The notes below the pieces were generated by a model. It had not been told where the DNA came from. It did not search any database and worked only from the letters and a program-made list of their open reading frames with translations. Below, in pieces: positions 18,797-29,919 of a stretch of DNA of 40,353 bases. How positions within the stretch are numbered: the stretch's first letter is position 1; every line of letters starts with the position of its first letter. Origin of the DNA: Streptomyces soli (GTDB taxonomy: Bacteria; Actinomycetota; Actinomycetes; Streptomycetales; Streptomycetaceae); assembly GCF_003999195.1 (NCBI RefSeq), contig NZ_RJVR01000278.1, forward strand, positions 1-40,353. Reading direction: 5' to 3'. A program made the translations under genes and the position numbers.

Positions 18797-19993
18797 GTGA
18801 CCGAGCGCGTCGTACTCGCCTACTCAGGCGGCCTTGACACCTCCGTCGCCATCGGCTGGATCGCCGAGGAGACCGGCGCCGAGGTCATCGCGGTAGCGGT
18901 GGATGTCGGCCAGGGTGGCGAGGACCTCGACGTCATCCGCAAGCGGGCGCTCGCCTGCGGCGCGGTCGAGGCCGAGGTCGCGGACGCGAGCGACGAGTTC
19001 GCCGACGAGTACTGCCTCCCGGCGATCAAGGCCAACGCCCTCTACATGGACCGCTACCCGCTGGTCTCCGCCCTCTCCCGGCCGACCATCGTCAAGCACC
19101 TCGTCGCCGCCGCCAAGAAACACGGTGCGTCCACGGTCGCCCACGGCTGCACCGGCAAGGGCAACGACCAGGTCCGCTTCGAGGCCGGTATCTCCTCCCT
19201 CGCCCCCGACCTCAAGTGCATCGCACCGGTCCGGGACTACGCGATGACCCGCGACAAGGCGATCGCCTTCTGCGAGGAGAAGAACCTCCCGATCGCGACC
19301 ACCAAGAAGTCCCCGTACTCCATCGACCAGAACGTCTTCGGCCGCGCGGTCGAGACCGGCTTCCTCGAGGACATCTGGAACGCCCCCATCGAGGACGTCT
19401 ACGAGTACACCCAGAACCCGGCGACCCCGCGCGAGGCCGACGAGCTCATCATCACCTTCAAGCAGGGTGTCCCCGTCGCCATCGACGGGCGGCCCGTCAC
19501 CGTCCTCCAGGCCATCCAGGAGCTCAACGCCCGGGCCGGTGCCCAGGGTGTCGGCCGCCTCGACATGGTCGAGGACCGCCTCGTCGGCATCAAGTCCCGC
19601 GAGATCTACGAGGCCCCCGGCGCGATCGCCCTCATCACCGCCCACCAGGAGCTCGAGAACGTCACCGTCGAGCGCGAACTCGCCCGCTACAAGCGGCAGG
19701 TCGAGCAGCGTTGGTCCGAGCTCGTCTACGACGGCCTCTGGTTCTCCCCCCTCAAGCGCGCCCTCGACGGCTTCATCAACGAGGCCAACCAGCACGTCTC
19801 CGGCGACATCCGCATGGTCCTCCACGGCGGGCGGGCCGTGGTGAACGGCCGCCGGTCGGACGAGTCGCTGTACGACTTCAACCTCGCCACGTACGACACT
19901 GGTGACACCTTCGACCAGTCCCTGTCCAAGGGCTTCATCGAGATCTTCGGCATGTCCAGCAAGATCGCCGCGAAGCGGGACCTGCAGGGCTGA
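18797..19993 (+). CDS. argG: Argininosuccinate synthase
   Basis: Joins citrulline and aspartate with ATP to give argininosuccinate. The 398-aa protein starts (GTG, with AAAAGGAGAG upstream) directly with the ATP-binding P-loop YSGGLDTS and contains [30 protein letters not shown] and KSPYSIDQN, all typical. Length is that of the bacterial type I enzyme. It is preceded by its own ARG-box-like promoter and followed by a 365-bp gap with a palindromic element before argH. Confidence 0.97.
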   Translation: MTERVVLAYSGGLDTSVAIGWIAEETGAEVIAVAVDVGQGGEDLDVIRKRALACGAVEAEVADASDEFADEYCLPAIKANALYMDRYPLVSALSRPTIVKHLVAAAKKHGASTVAHGCTGKGNDQVRFEAGISSLAPDLKCIAPVRDYAMTRDKAIAFCEEKNLPIATTKKSPYSIDQNVFGRAVETGFLEDIWNAPIEDVYEYTQNPATPREADELIITFKQGVPVAIDGRPVTVLQAIQELNARAGAQGVGRLDMVEDRLVGIKSREIYEAPGAIALITAHQELENVTVERELARYKRQVEQRWSELVYDGLWFSPLKRALDGFINEANQHVSGDIRMVLHGGRAVVNGRRSDESLYDFNLATYDTGDTFDQSLSKGFIEIFGMSSKIAAKRDLQG

Positions 19994-20044
19994 CCTGTCG
20001 CGCCTACGGCGGGTGCTTACCACCGGCAACCGCCCGTGCGGCTA

Positions 20045-22300
<2,256 letters not shown>

Positions 22301-22305
22301 CGGGT

Positions 22306-22500
22306 CCGCAACCCGGTGGGAAAGGCACCCGGCGAGAAGGGCTCGTGGGCGAGGGGCCGGTGGGCGATTCAGCCCGTCCGGCGTTTGAGGACCTGGGGGC
22401 ACTCTCCCCCAGACTCCGTCTGGAGGGACCCCCACCAGCCTTCGGCCGGGGACCCCCACCCAAACGAAGGTTTGGGGGAGAGCCCCCGGGGGGTGTCCGG
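22306..22500. repeat. Streptomyces-type interspersed palindromic repeat cluster
   Basis: A mosaic of G/C-rich hairpins lies between the LacI remnant and plsC. It includes GCAACCCGGTGGGA (22307-22320), a block TTCAGCCCGTCCGGCGTTTG beginning at 22368 that I recognise as very common between Streptomyces genes, CCCCCAGACTCCGTCTGG, and a 22439-22486 block ending CCCAAACGAAGGTTTGGG then GGAGAGCCCC. The last block recurs almost unchanged at 35147-35196. No gene. It may act as terminator for plsC. Confidence 0.7.
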
Positions 22501-22515
22501 GGCGAACGTCGGCCG

Positions 22516-23220
22516 CTACGCGGCCTTCGCGTGGTCGGCGGCGGCAGCCGCGCGCTTGGCCTTGGCCTTGGTGGCGTAGATGTCGACGTACTCCTGGCCG
22601 GAGAGCCGCATGACGTCGCTCATGATCTCGTCGGTGACCGCGCGGAGCACGTAGCGGTCGCGGTCCATGCCCTCGTAGCGGGAGAACTCCAGCGGCTCGC
22701 CGAAGCGGACGGTGAAGCGGTGGACGCGGGGGCGGCCGGCGCCGCCGGGCTGGATCTTGTCGGTGCCGACCATGGCGAAGGGGACGACGGGGGCGCCGGT
22801 CATGAGGGCGAGGCGGGAGACGCCGGTGCGGCCGCGGTAGAGGCGGCCGTCGGGGGAGCGGGTGCCCTCGGGGTAGATGCCGAAGACCTTGCCCTCTTCC
22901 AGGAGGCGACGGCCGGTCATGAGGGCGGCGACGCCACCGTGGCCGCCGTCGCGGTCGACGGGGATCATGCCCATGGCGGTGAACCACGTCGCCATGAGGC
23001 GGCCCTTGAGGCCCGGGGTGGTGACGTACTCGTCCTTGCCGATGAAGAAGACCTGCCGCTTGACGACCAGCCCCAGGAACATCGAGTCGATGAAGGTGAC
23101 GTGGTTGCCGGCGAGGATGACCGGACCGTCGCCCGGGATGTGCTCCGCTCCCTCGACCTTGGGGCGGAACAGGACGCGCATCACGAGTCCGAGGAGCGCC
23201 TTGAGGATGATGCGGGACAC
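22516..23220 (-). CDS. 1-acyl-sn-glycerol-3-phosphate acyltransferase (PlsC family)
   Basis: Membrane-associated phospholipid-synthesis enzyme that acylates lysophosphatidate. 234 aa with motif I NHVTFID (the HX4D variant), motif III YPEGTRS and a proline-containing motif IV, PVVPFAM. N-terminus is moderately hydrophobic; the C-terminus is a Lys/Ala-rich tail (KAKAKRAAAAADHAKAA), likely helical and membrane- or RNA-touching. GTG start with GGAGGG upstream. Divergent from the GDPD gene across 212 bp. Paralogues are many in actinomycetes, so the exact acyl acceptor is not certain. Confidence 0.9.
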   Translation of the reverse strand: MSRIILKALLGLVMRVLFRPKVEGAEHIPGDGPVILAGNHVTFIDSMFLGLVVKRQVFFIGKDEYVTTPGLKGRLMATWFTAMGMIPVDRDGGHGGVAALMTGRRLLEEGKVFGIYPEGTRSPDGRLYRGRTGVSRLALMTGAPVVPFAMVGTDKIQPGGAGRPRVHRFTVRFGEPLEFSRYEGMDRDRYVLRAVTDEIMSDVMRLSGQEYVDIYATKAKAKRAAAAADHAKAA

Positions 23221-23240
23221 GGGAGGCCCTCCGGTCGTGA

Positions 23241-23292
23241 TCGGCGGAAATTCAGATATGAGCGGTACTTCTATGGACGATACTTCCGCCGA
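23241..23292. promoter_or_regulatory. Inverted repeat in the plsC / GDPD divergent region
   Basis: Perfect 9-bp arms TCGGCGGAA (23241-23249) and TTCCGCCGA (23284-23292) with a 34-nt spacer that includes a direct repeat of TACTTC (23266, 23281). Immediately to the right is GGTTCACACG (23311-23320), which resembles one half of a PHO box; glycerophosphodiesterases of this type are phosphate regulated in streptomycetes. Which regulator uses the palindrome is unknown. Confidence 0.35.
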
Positions 23293-23432
23293 CCCGTCGA
23301 ACGCACGCCGGGTTCACACGACCGGTACGCATTGTTGACGTGCGTTTCCGCCTTGTTCCGACCGATGCCGCCCGTACGAAAGCGGTACGCGCCTACGATG
23401 CGCCCGTCGTTGTAAGTCCAGAGGGAGTGCTC

Positions 23433-24593
23433 ATGACGCAGGATCAGCAGGGCCGCCATCAGGGACCCGGCCGTAGGACCCTCCTCGCGGGGGCCGCCCT
23501 CGGGGCCGGCGCCACCGTGCTCGGCCTGCCCGGCGTGGCGAACGCCACGGAAAGCGGTGCGGCGCCCGTACGCAAGCTTCCGGTGCCCGCCGTGATCGGC
23601 CATCGGGGTGCCAGCGGCTACCGCCCGGAGCACACCTTCGGCTCGTACCAGCTCGCACTGGACCTTGGCGCGGACGTCATCGAGCAGGACCTCGTCCCGA
23701 CGAAGGACGGTCACCTGGTCTGCCGCCACGAGCCGGAGATCGGCGGCACCACAAATGTCGCCGACCACCCCGAGTTCGCCGGCCGCAAGACCACCAAGAC
23801 CATCGACGGCATAGCCACCACCGGCTGGTTCACCGAGGACTTCACCCTCGCCGAACTCAAGACGCTGCGCGCGGTGGAGCGCCTCCCCTCCGTCCGCCAG
23901 CGCAACACGATCTACAACGGCCGCTGGGAGATCCCCACCTTCGAAGAGGTCCTGAAGTGGGCCGACGAGCAGGGCCGCAAGCGCGGCAAGGCCGTCTGGC
24001 TGCACAGCGAGACCAAGCACCCCACCTACTTCCGCTCCCTGGGCCTCGGCCTGGAGGAGCCGCTCGCCAAGCTGCTGCGCAAGTACGGCCGCCACACGAA
24101 GGGCGCCCCGCAGTTCCTGGAGTCGTTCGAGTCCAGCAGCCTGCAGCGGCTCGGCCTGCTCGGCGTCGCCGCCCCCAAGATCTTCCTCCTGGACGTGGCG
24201 ACCTCGCGGCCGTACGACTTCGTGGCGGCCGGCGACCCCCGCACCGTCGCCGACCTCGTCACCCCGGCCGGGCTGAAGTGGATCGCCAGTTTCGCCCAGG
24301 GCATCGGCCCGACGCTGCTGCTGATCATCCCGCGCGACGCCGACGGCAAGCTCACCACGCCCACCACACTGGTCCCCGACGCCCACTCCGCCGGGCTGGT
24401 CCTGCACCCGTACACCATGCGCAACGAGAACCAGTTCCTGCCCGCGGAGTACCGCATCGGCACCGACCCCAACGCATACGGCGACCCCTTCGGTGCCTTC
24501 AAGGTCTACTTCGGGACGGGCATCGACGGCATCTTCTCCGACAACGCCGACACCGCCCTCCTCGCCCGCCAGGACTTCGTCAACGGCGCGTGA
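23433..24593 (+). CDS. Secreted glycerophosphodiester phosphodiesterase (Tat substrate)
   Basis: Hydrolyses glycerophosphodiesters to glycerol-3-phosphate and an alcohol. 386 aa from ATG 23433 (GAGGGAG upstream). The N-terminus is a twin-arginine signal, GRRTLLAGAALGAGAT with cleavage likely after GVANA (about residue 35). The GDPD barrel begins with catalytic VIGHRGASGYRPEHT and has the metal-binding EQDLVPTKDGHLVCRHE and a late GIDGIFSDN. Length is right for the secreted GlpQ type. Context with plsC suggests phospholipid turnover; phosphate control is plausible. Confidence 0.92.
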   Translation: MTQDQQGRHQGPGRRTLLAGAALGAGATVLGLPGVANATESGAAPVRKLPVPAVIGHRGASGYRPEHTFGSYQLALDLGADVIEQDLVPTKDGHLVCRHEPEIGGTTNVADHPEFAGRKTTKTIDGIATTGWFTEDFTLAELKTLRAVERLPSVRQRNTIYNGRWEIPTFEEVLKWADEQGRKRGKAVWLHSETKHPTYFRSLGLGLEEPLAKLLRKYGRHTKGAPQFLESFESSSLQRLGLLGVAAPKIFLLDVATSRPYDFVAAGDPRTVADLVTPAGLKWIASFAQGIGPTLLLIIPRDADGKLTTPTTLVPDAHSAGLVLHPYTMRNENQFLPAEYRIGTDPNAYGDPFGAFKVYFGTGIDGIFSDNADTALLARQDFVNGA

Positions 24594-24667
24594 CCCGATC
24601 AGCCGCGCACGGGTGGTTTCCCCGCCACAGGGCAACCACCCGGCGCGGCCGCAATGTCCCGTACGGC

Positions 24668-25177
24668 ATGAAGACGCGCGTACGAGACGACGAACTGACC
24701 CGGCTGCGCCCGCTGCTGGCCGCCGAAGCCGCAGCCGAGGCCGTCCCCGGCGGCATCGAGGCCGCCGACCTCGAACAGGCGGTGTGGGTGCGGCTCCTGG
24801 AGCTCCGTGAGCCCCCGGCGGACCCGGCGGTCTGGCTGCGCGCCGCCGTACGGGCCGAGGTGCGGCGCGCGGGGCGTCGGCTGCGCCGCGAGAGGCGCCT
24901 GGAGCCCCCGCACGCCGGTCCGACCGTCGAGCAGCAGGCGCTCGACGCGGAGCAGCGCCGCGCCCTGCGTGCCGCCGTTGCCCGCCTCCCCGGCCGCTGC
25001 CCGGAGTTGATGGGCGCTTTCATCTCCGGTGCCGATTACACCTATCCGGAAATCGCGCGGGAGTTGGGTATCTCACAGGGCAGCCTTGGCCCGCTCCGTT
25101 CCCGGTGTCTCGGTTGTCTGCGTACGATCCTCAACACCCGGGTTCGAACCGCTGTAGGCCCGGGTAAGGCACCGTAA
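24668..25177 (+). CDS. Small sigma-70-family (ECF-like) sigma factor
   Basis: A 169-aa protein with a short region 2 (DLEQAVWVRLLELRE, then WLRAAVRAEVRRAGRR) and a region 4 helix-turn-helix (ARLPGRCPELMGAF, then YTYPEIARELGISQGSLGPL). No anti-sigma gene is next to it. The ATG at 24668 has no strong ribosome site; the long upstream frame overlaps the GDPD gene and is rejected. The region 2 is weakly conserved, so it may be a sigma-like regulator. The reading frame ends inside a hairpin. Confidence 0.75.
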   Translation: MKTRVRDDELTRLRPLLAAEAAAEAVPGGIEAADLEQAVWVRLLELREPPADPAVWLRAAVRAEVRRAGRRLRRERRLEPPHAGPTVEQQALDAEQRRALRAAVARLPGRCPELMGAFISGADYTYPEIARELGISQGSLGPLRSRCLGCLRTILNTRVRTAVGPGKAP

Positions 25178-25189
25178 ACAGTCGGTGCC
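25168..25189 (+). terminator. Hairpin at the end of the sigma-factor gene
   Basis: GGCACCG / CGGTGCC, a perfect 7-bp stem with an 8-nt loop that contains the TAA stop (25175-25177). No T-run follows. It may end the sigma transcript or stabilise its 3' end before the GNAT gene at 25294. Confidence 0.45.
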
Positions 25190-25293
25190 AACCGGAGGCG
25201 GCGCGCACCGGCGCCGGCTTCATCAGGGCAACGTACCGGGCGCAACCCTCACCCTCTCGCGTCCGGGCGGACTCGAAGGGGAGGCCTGCGCAC

Positions 25294-25800
25294 ATGGGCA
25301 TGAGCGTGACCATCTCTACGGCGGCCGAAGGCGACGCCGAGAACATCCTCAAACTCCAGTACCTCTGCTATCAGAGCGAGGCCGCGCTGTACGGCGACTA
25401 CAGCATCGAACCGCTCACCCAGAGCCTCGACGCGCTGCGTGCGGAGCTCGCCGAGGGCACGGTCCTGGTGGCACGGCTGGGCGACGAACTCGTCGGCTCG
25501 GTACGCGGCGTCGTCGACCCCGACGGCATCGCGCGGATCGCCAAGCTGATCGTCCACCCACGCATGCAGCGCCACGGCCTGGGCGGACGGCTGCTGCGGG
25601 CGATCGAACTGCGGCTGGCGGACGGCACCGAGGCCAAGCGCTACCGGCTCTTCACCGGCCACCGCAGCGAGATCAATCTGCGGCTCTACCGCAAGCTCGG
25701 CTACCAGCAGGTCGGAGCGGCCGAGGAGGTCACCCGCCGGCTGAGCCTGGTCTACATGGAGAAGCCGGCGAGCGCGGCGACCTACGCGGCCAGCGCGTAA
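25294..25800 (+). CDS. GNAT-family N-acetyltransferase
   Basis: 168 aa with the acetyl-CoA loop QRHGLGGRLLRAIE (R/Q-x-x-G-x-G/A) after the strand IAKLIVHPRM, and the C-terminal LRLYRKLGYQQVG. Start ATG has GGGGAGG 9 nt upstream. The acceptor is unknown. It converges on two membrane-protein genes with only 4 bp between stops. Confidence 0.85.
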   Translation: MGMSVTISTAAEGDAENILKLQYLCYQSEAALYGDYSIEPLTQSLDALRAELAEGTVLVARLGDELVGSVRGVVDPDGIARIAKLIVHPRMQRHGLGGRLLRAIELRLADGTEAKRYRLFTGHRSEINLRLYRKLGYQQVGAAEEVTRRLSLVYMEKPASAATYAASA

Positions 25801-25804
25801 CGCC

Positions 25805-26254
25805 TCACGCGGTCTGCTGTGGCTGCGGTCCTGACCGGCGCAGCCACAGCAGACCGCTGATGGGGACGATCACCGGCAGGAAGAGATAGCCGATCCCGTA
25901 GTCCGACCACACGGTCTGGTCGGGGAAGGCCGACGAGTCGACCACCGTCATCGTGCCGACGACCAGGACGCCGATCAGCTCCACGGTGCAGCTCACCAGC
26001 GCCAGCCTGCGGGCCGCTTCGCCGCCCCGCCACAGGGCGACGGTGATCACCGCGTAGATGATCCCGGCGACCAGGGACAGCGTGTACGCCAGCGGCGCCT
26101 CGTCGAACTGCATGCTGATCTGCACTATGGCACGCGACAGCGCGGCCACGGTGAACACCCCGTACAGGGACAGCAGCAGCCGCCCCGGACCCCGCCCGAT
26201 CCCGGGTGCCTCCGGTGCCTCCGGTGCTTCCGGTACCGCGTCGGCCTCAGGCAC
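25805..26254 (-). CDS. Four-helix integral membrane protein of unknown function
   Basis: 149 aa, an acidic Pro/Glu/Ala N-terminal tail (PEADAVPEAPEAPEAP) then four hydrophobic helices at about 25-45, 55-75, 85-103 and 119-137, ending in a polar tail. I recognise no enzymatic motif. Its start overlaps the stop of the next upstream gene by 8 nt, so both are made from one message. Confidence 0.75.
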   Translation of the reverse strand: MPEADAVPEAPEAPEAPGIGRGPGRLLLSLYGVFTVAALSRAIVQISMQFDEAPLAYTLSLVAGIIYAVITVALWRGGEAARRLALVSCTVELIGVLVVGTMTVVDSSAFPDQTVWSDYGIGYLFLPVIVPISGLLWLRRSGPQPQQTA

Positions 26255-26615
26255 TGATGCCTCCCCAGATGTCGTACAGCCGCACTTCCAGTACGGCCAG
26301 GATGATCCCGCCCGCCGCCACGATCGCCGAGCCCCAGCGGGTGCGCTCGGTCAGCGACATGAATCCGGCGGCCGGGATCGTGCAGGCGGCCCCGAGCAGA
26401 TACGCGACGAAGATCACAGTCCCGTCGTGCGGCTTCTCACCGCGCGAGAGCTTGACCACACCGACCACCAGCTGGACCAGGACGAGCAGCGACACGATCG
26501 CCATGCCGATGAAGTGCCAGTCCTTGGTGGACTGGTCCCGGAAGGCGGCAAATCCGCACCAGGCGGCCAGCAGCAGTGCCGTGGCCGAGACGGCGATGGT
26601 GAGCGCGTCGAGCAT
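26247..26615 (-). CDS. Small integral membrane protein of unknown function
   Basis: 122 aa with four predicted helices (about 5-24, 36-54, 67-85, 96-114) and short loops (FRDQSTKDWHFIG, SRGEKPHDG, SLTERTRWG). No motif is recognised. Overlaps the downstream membrane-protein gene by 8 nt; both may form one complex. Its promoter should lie right of 26615. Confidence 0.75.
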   Translation of the reverse strand: MLDALTIAVSATALLLAAWCGFAAFRDQSTKDWHFIGMAIVSLLVLVQLVVGVVKLSRGEKPHDGTVIFVAYLLGAACTIPAAGFMSLTERTRWGSAIVAAGGIILAVLEVRLYDIWGGISA

Positions 26616-27088
26616 GCGGCGACTCTAATACGGGCAGGAGCGCCCGGAACGCGCGGGCAGTGGCGTCCGGAAGGCGGGGCCAATAGCGTCCGGAATGCGG
26701 ACAGAGGGACCGAATATTGGGACGTCGTGCGGATGTCTGCTTTACTGGTCCGCATGACCACGACGAACCGCTGCTGCCGCGCGACCGAGGCGATGAAGCC
26801 CGGTGTTCGTCGTATGCGTCGAATGTGTGCACGCTGAGGGCCCACGCCTGAGCCTCGCGCCCCGAAGCGAGACCCAACGGCTCCTCCCTGCCACGGATCG
26901 CATCCCCATGAAAACGCAGCAGACCATTCGCCGCTGCCGGCTGGCGCACGACCCCCAGCCGCCCGGCAACACGTACTGCTGACCCGCTCATAGCGCCCCG
27001 CCCGGGGCGGAGCCATGCCGTGATGCCCCCAGAACCCCCGTGTGCGGCCGAAGTCTGCCGCGCACTCGACAGTGACGGAATTTTCCCA
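26616..27088. other. Long gap before the metN relic
   Basis: About 470 bp of lower coding quality, holding a 34-codon ORF (26733-26837) and a 24-codon ORF (26908-26982, ending GNTYC), neither with a good ribosome site. It probably contains the former promoter or leader of the methionine transporter. No convincing riboswitch was found. Confidence 0.5.
26733..26837 (+). CDS. Candidate 34-aa leader-type ORF upstream of the metN relic
   Basis: Starts MSALLVRMTTTNRCC, ends RRMCAR; basic, with three Cys and five Met, and a TTA Leu codon (4th codon), rare in Streptomyces. It could be a sulfur-amino-acid leader peptide, given its Cys/Met content and position ahead of a methionine transporter relic, but start signals are poor and chance is a real possibility. 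Confidence 0.2.
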   Translation: MSALLVRMTTTNRCCRATEAMKPGVRRMRRMCAR

Positions 27089-27797
27089 GTGATCACCGCA
27101 ACGGGCCTGACCGAGGTCTACCGTTCGCGTGGCCGTGAGACAGCCGCCCTCGACGGGCGTTGATCTGCACGTCCGCGTGGGTGAGGTGTACGGCGTCGTC
27201 GGACGCAGCGGCGCCGGCAAGAGCACGCTCATCCGCTGCCTCAACCTGCTGGAACGCCCCACCTCGGGCACGGTCCAGGTGGCCGGTGCGGACCTCACCA
27301 GCCTCCCGGGCTCGGCGCTGCGGGCGGCCCGCAGCCGCATCGGCATGGTCTTCCAGCACTTCAACCTGCTGTCCTCGCGCACCGTGCAGGACAACGTCGA
27401 GCTGCCGCTGGAAATCCTCGGCGTCTCCGGAAAGGAGCGCTCCCGCAAGACGCTGGAGCTGCTCGACCTGGTCGGCCTGAGCGACAAGGGCAAGGCCTAC
27501 CCGGCGCAGCTCTCCGGCGGTCAGAAGCAGCGTGTCGGCATCGCCCCCGCCCTGGCCGGCGACCCCAAGGTGCTGCTGTCCGACGAGGCGACCTCCGCGC
27601 TCGACCCGGAGACCAACCGCGCCATCCTGCAGTTGCTGCGCGACCTCAACGAGCAGCTCGGCCTCACCGTTCTGCTCATCACCCACGAGATGGAAAAGGA
27701 CCCCCGGGTGCTGAAGCTCAAGAAGCTGCTCACCTCGGCCGCGGTGAAGAAGTTCATCGAGGACAAGTACGACGGGTCCGTCATTCCGTCGTTCTGA
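27089..27797 (+). pseudogene. Relic of a methionine ABC transporter: frameshifted metN fused to the end of metQ
   Basis: GTG 27089 starts a MetN-like N-terminus ([15 protein letters not shown]). One extra base near 27158 shifts the frame into a TGA at 27161; the next frame continues with [15 protein letters not shown], Walker [36 protein letters not shown] and Walker [14 protein letters not shown]. At THEM (about 27692) the ATPase stops and about 35 residues matching the C-terminus of a MetQ/NLPA lipoprotein follow ([20 protein letters not shown], ending VIPSF). The rest of metN including its ACT domain, all of metI and most of metQ are gone. In the signature region Arg has become Pro (GIAPAL for GIARAL). 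Not functional as a transporter. Confidence 0.8.
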
Positions 27798-28170
27798 CGG
27801 CGACGCCCGGCCAGTCCAGCACCAGCTGCTGCGCACGCGGCAGCCGCGAGACGATCAGGTCGTACGAGTCCTCGACCATTTCGCGGACCAGGCGGTCGGG
27901 CAGCGAACCGTCAAGGGTGACGGTGTTCCAGTGCCGCTTGTTGAGGTGATATCCCGGCACGATCGCGGGATGCTCCGCCCGCAGCCGCACCGCGAGGTCA
28001 GGGTCGCACTTGAGGCTGACCTTCAGCGGGAGGTCGTCCAGGGCGCTGATCGCGATGATCTTGCCGCCCACCTTGAAGACAGACAACCCGGGACTGAAGG
28101 GGAACTCCTCCACAGCGCCGTTGAGGCCCAGACAGGCCGCCTTGAGTTCATTCGGGTCCACCCGGCCCAT
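27781..28170 (-). CDS. MmcQ/YjbR-family protein
   Basis: 129 aa: N-terminal [20 protein letters not shown] and central [20 protein letters not shown] are the family's marks, a CyaY-like fold with suggested DNA-binding but no established activity. The last codons overlap the metN::metQ relic tail to tail by 17 bp, which suggests the deletion edge came close to this gene without damaging it. 18 bp lie between the methyltransferase stop and its start, so it is second in a two-gene operon. Confidence 0.85.
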   Translation of the reverse strand: MGRVDPNELKAACLGLNGAVEEFPFSPGLSVFKVGGKIIAISALDDLPLKVSLKCDPDLAVRLRAEHPAIVPGYHLNKRHWNTVTLDGSLPDRLVREMVEDSYDLIVSRLPRAQQLVLDWPGVAVRTTE

Positions 28171-28188
28171 TGAACCCGAGAACGCCGG

Positions 28189-28956
28189 TCAGCCGAAGCG
28201 CACCCAGTACACGTCCGTCGTGTAGGGCAGGTCGATGCGGCCCTCACGCCGTGTCGCGTCGTGCGAGCCGAGGACCGAGAGGACCTCGGCTCGCACGCCT
28301 TCCTGCTCCGCCGGGCTCATCACGGCGACATGGCTGGACGACATCATCCGCTCCACCACATCGGTGACCGTCGTGGAGTGCGGGTTCGGCCAGTGCCGCT
28401 CGCTTATCGCCCCCCAGCCGTCCCGCCCCGCGAAGGCCTTCCGCCAGCCGCCGTCCAGCGGGCTCGGCAGATCGCGGGGCGCGAACCGGAAAATGATGTC
28501 CTGGAAGTCACGGACCCACGGCACAGAGGTGTCGTACGTGTTCCACACCAGGGCCAATGCGCCCCCGGGCCGCAGCAGCCGCTCCACCTCGGCCAGCGCG
28601 TCGGCCTCCTGGAACCAGTGCCAGGACTGGGCGGCGACGACCGCGTCCGCGGAAGCATCCGGCAGACCGGTCGCCTCGGCTGTTCCCGCGGTGACATTGA
28701 CGCCCGGCAGCAACTCGGCGAGCCGCTCCCGCATCTCCGCCACCGGCTCGACCGCGACGACCTCGGCGCCGGTCAGCGCGAGCAGCCGGGTGAACTTACC
28801 CGTGCCCGCCCCGAGGTCGACCACCCTGCGCCCGGCCTCCAGGGGCAGCGCGTCAGCCAGCTCGGCGAGCGCCGCCATGGGGTACGAGGGGCGGGACCGC
28901 TCGTACACACCCGCGGCCCGCTGATATCCGACTCCTGCTGCGTGGTGCACCGTCAC
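28189..28956 (-). CDS. Class I SAM-dependent methyltransferase
   Basis: 255 aa from GTG 28956. SAM-binding motif VVDLGAGTGKFTRLL at about residues 45-59, acidic VAVEP after strand 2, and SWHWFQEADALAEVERLLRPGG, the layout of the UbiE/Coq5-like group. The longer frame upstream is rejected, as its residues are not methyltransferase-like; the ribosome site is weak. Substrate unknown. Upstream is a divergent GNAT gene. Confidence 0.85.
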   Translation of the reverse strand: MTVHHAAGVGYQRAAGVYERSRPSYPMAALAELADALPLEAGRRVVDLGAGTGKFTRLLALTGAEVVAVEPVAEMRERLAELLPGVNVTAGTAEATGLPDASADAVVAAQSWHWFQEADALAEVERLLRPGGALALVWNTYDTSVPWVRDFQDIIFRFAPRDLPSPLDGGWRKAFAGRDGWGAISERHWPNPHSTTVTDVVERMMSSSHVAVMSPAEQEGVRAEVLSVLGSHDATRREGRIDLPYTTDVYWVRFG

Positions 28957-29167
28957 GCGGCCTGACGCTAGCAGGACCGTATGACAGGCGTGGTACCGGA
29001 CCTGCGGAAAGAGCTGTGGAACAGCGCGCCAACTGTGCGCGGCGAAGGAACGGTTGGCCGTACTCTTGAACGACGGCCACGGCGAGCCCTGCGCCCCTGC
29101 CCTGCATATGACCCGGCCGATGCTGCATGCTGTGCTCTTCACACGTGCCCTGGCTATGGAGCGGCGA

Positions 29168-29812
29168 ATGACCACCTTTCCGGACATCTCCATCAGTACG
29201 GACCGGCTGGTGCTGCGTTCGTTCGAGGAGGCGGACATCACCGCGCTCGCCGAGATGATGAACGACGAACTCGTCACCGCCTGGACCTCCGTGCCCGAGC
29301 CCTACACCGAGGCCGTCGCCCGCGACTGGGCCACGGTGAGCTCGCACGCCGTGCGCACCGAGGGGCGCGGGATCGTCTTCGCCGTCACCGAGTTCCTGAC
29401 CCAGCGGCTGGTCGGCATCTGCCACCTGGACAACACCGACTGGCGCATCCGCAGCAGCGAGGTCGGCTACATGATCGCCCCCTGGGCGCGGGGCGAGGGA
29501 TACGCAGCCGAGGCCGTGCTCGGCGCGGCCCAGTGGCTCTTCGACGACCAGAAGTTCGAGCGCCTCGAGCTGCGCACCGCCGCCGACAACACCGCCTCGC
29601 AGCAGGTCGCGCAGAAGATCGGCTGCATCAGCGAGGGCGTGCTGCGCAACGCGGGCATCGTCCGCAGCCGGCCCGAGGACGACCCCCACGGGCGGTGGAC
29701 GGAGATCCGCACCGACCTCATCGTGTGGAGCCTGCTGCCCGAGGATCTGGACGGCCCCGACGACCGGTCCGAGGACGGCTCGGACTACCGGGCTTTTGCC
29801 GACTGGCACTGA
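29168..29812 (+). CDS. GNAT-family N-acetyltransferase (RimJ/RimL-like)
   Basis: 214 aa. The N-terminus TDRLVLRSFEEADITALAEM and GYMIAPWARGEGYAAEAV (acetyl-CoA loop) place it in the RimJ/RimL-type group, which acetylates protein N-termini or small amines. LELRTAADNTASQQVAQKIG is the usual last helix. Start 29168 has GGAG at 29158-29161; the in-frame ATG at 29156 is less well placed. C-terminal 25 residues are acidic and probably disordered (GPDDRSEDGSD). Confidence 0.87.
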   Translation: MTTFPDISISTDRLVLRSFEEADITALAEMMNDELVTAWTSVPEPYTEAVARDWATVSSHAVRTEGRGIVFAVTEFLTQRLVGICHLDNTDWRIRSSEVGYMIAPWARGEGYAAEAVLGAAQWLFDDQKFERLELRTAADNTASQQVAQKIGCISEGVLRNAGIVRSRPEDDPHGRWTEIRTDLIVWSLLPEDLDGPDDRSEDGSDYRAFADWH

Positions 29813-29919
29813 ACTCCTGCTGAACGCTCGGGACAGCACCCGGCAGCGGTTCGGCCCACGATCCCGCCGGGGTAGTGTGCGGTGACAAACGCTTGCGACT
29901 CGCCCAGGAGGCAGAGCAG

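Noticed and set aside
23311..23335. Full PHO box before the GDPD gene
   Set aside because: Only one GTTCACAC-like unit is recognisable; the next 11 bp do not match the consensus, so not listed as a separate feature.
25140..25189. tRNA-like stretch with GGTTCGAACC followed by a hairpin
   Set aside because: The T-arm-like sequence lies inside the sigma-factor frame; there is no acceptor, D or anticodon stem around it.
26700..26830. SAM-I riboswitch-like fragments (AGAGGGACCG and GATGAAGCCCGG) ahead of the metN relic
   Set aside because: The pieces are too far apart, CAACC is missing after the second, and the required stems do not form. Could be a decayed riboswitch, but not supported.
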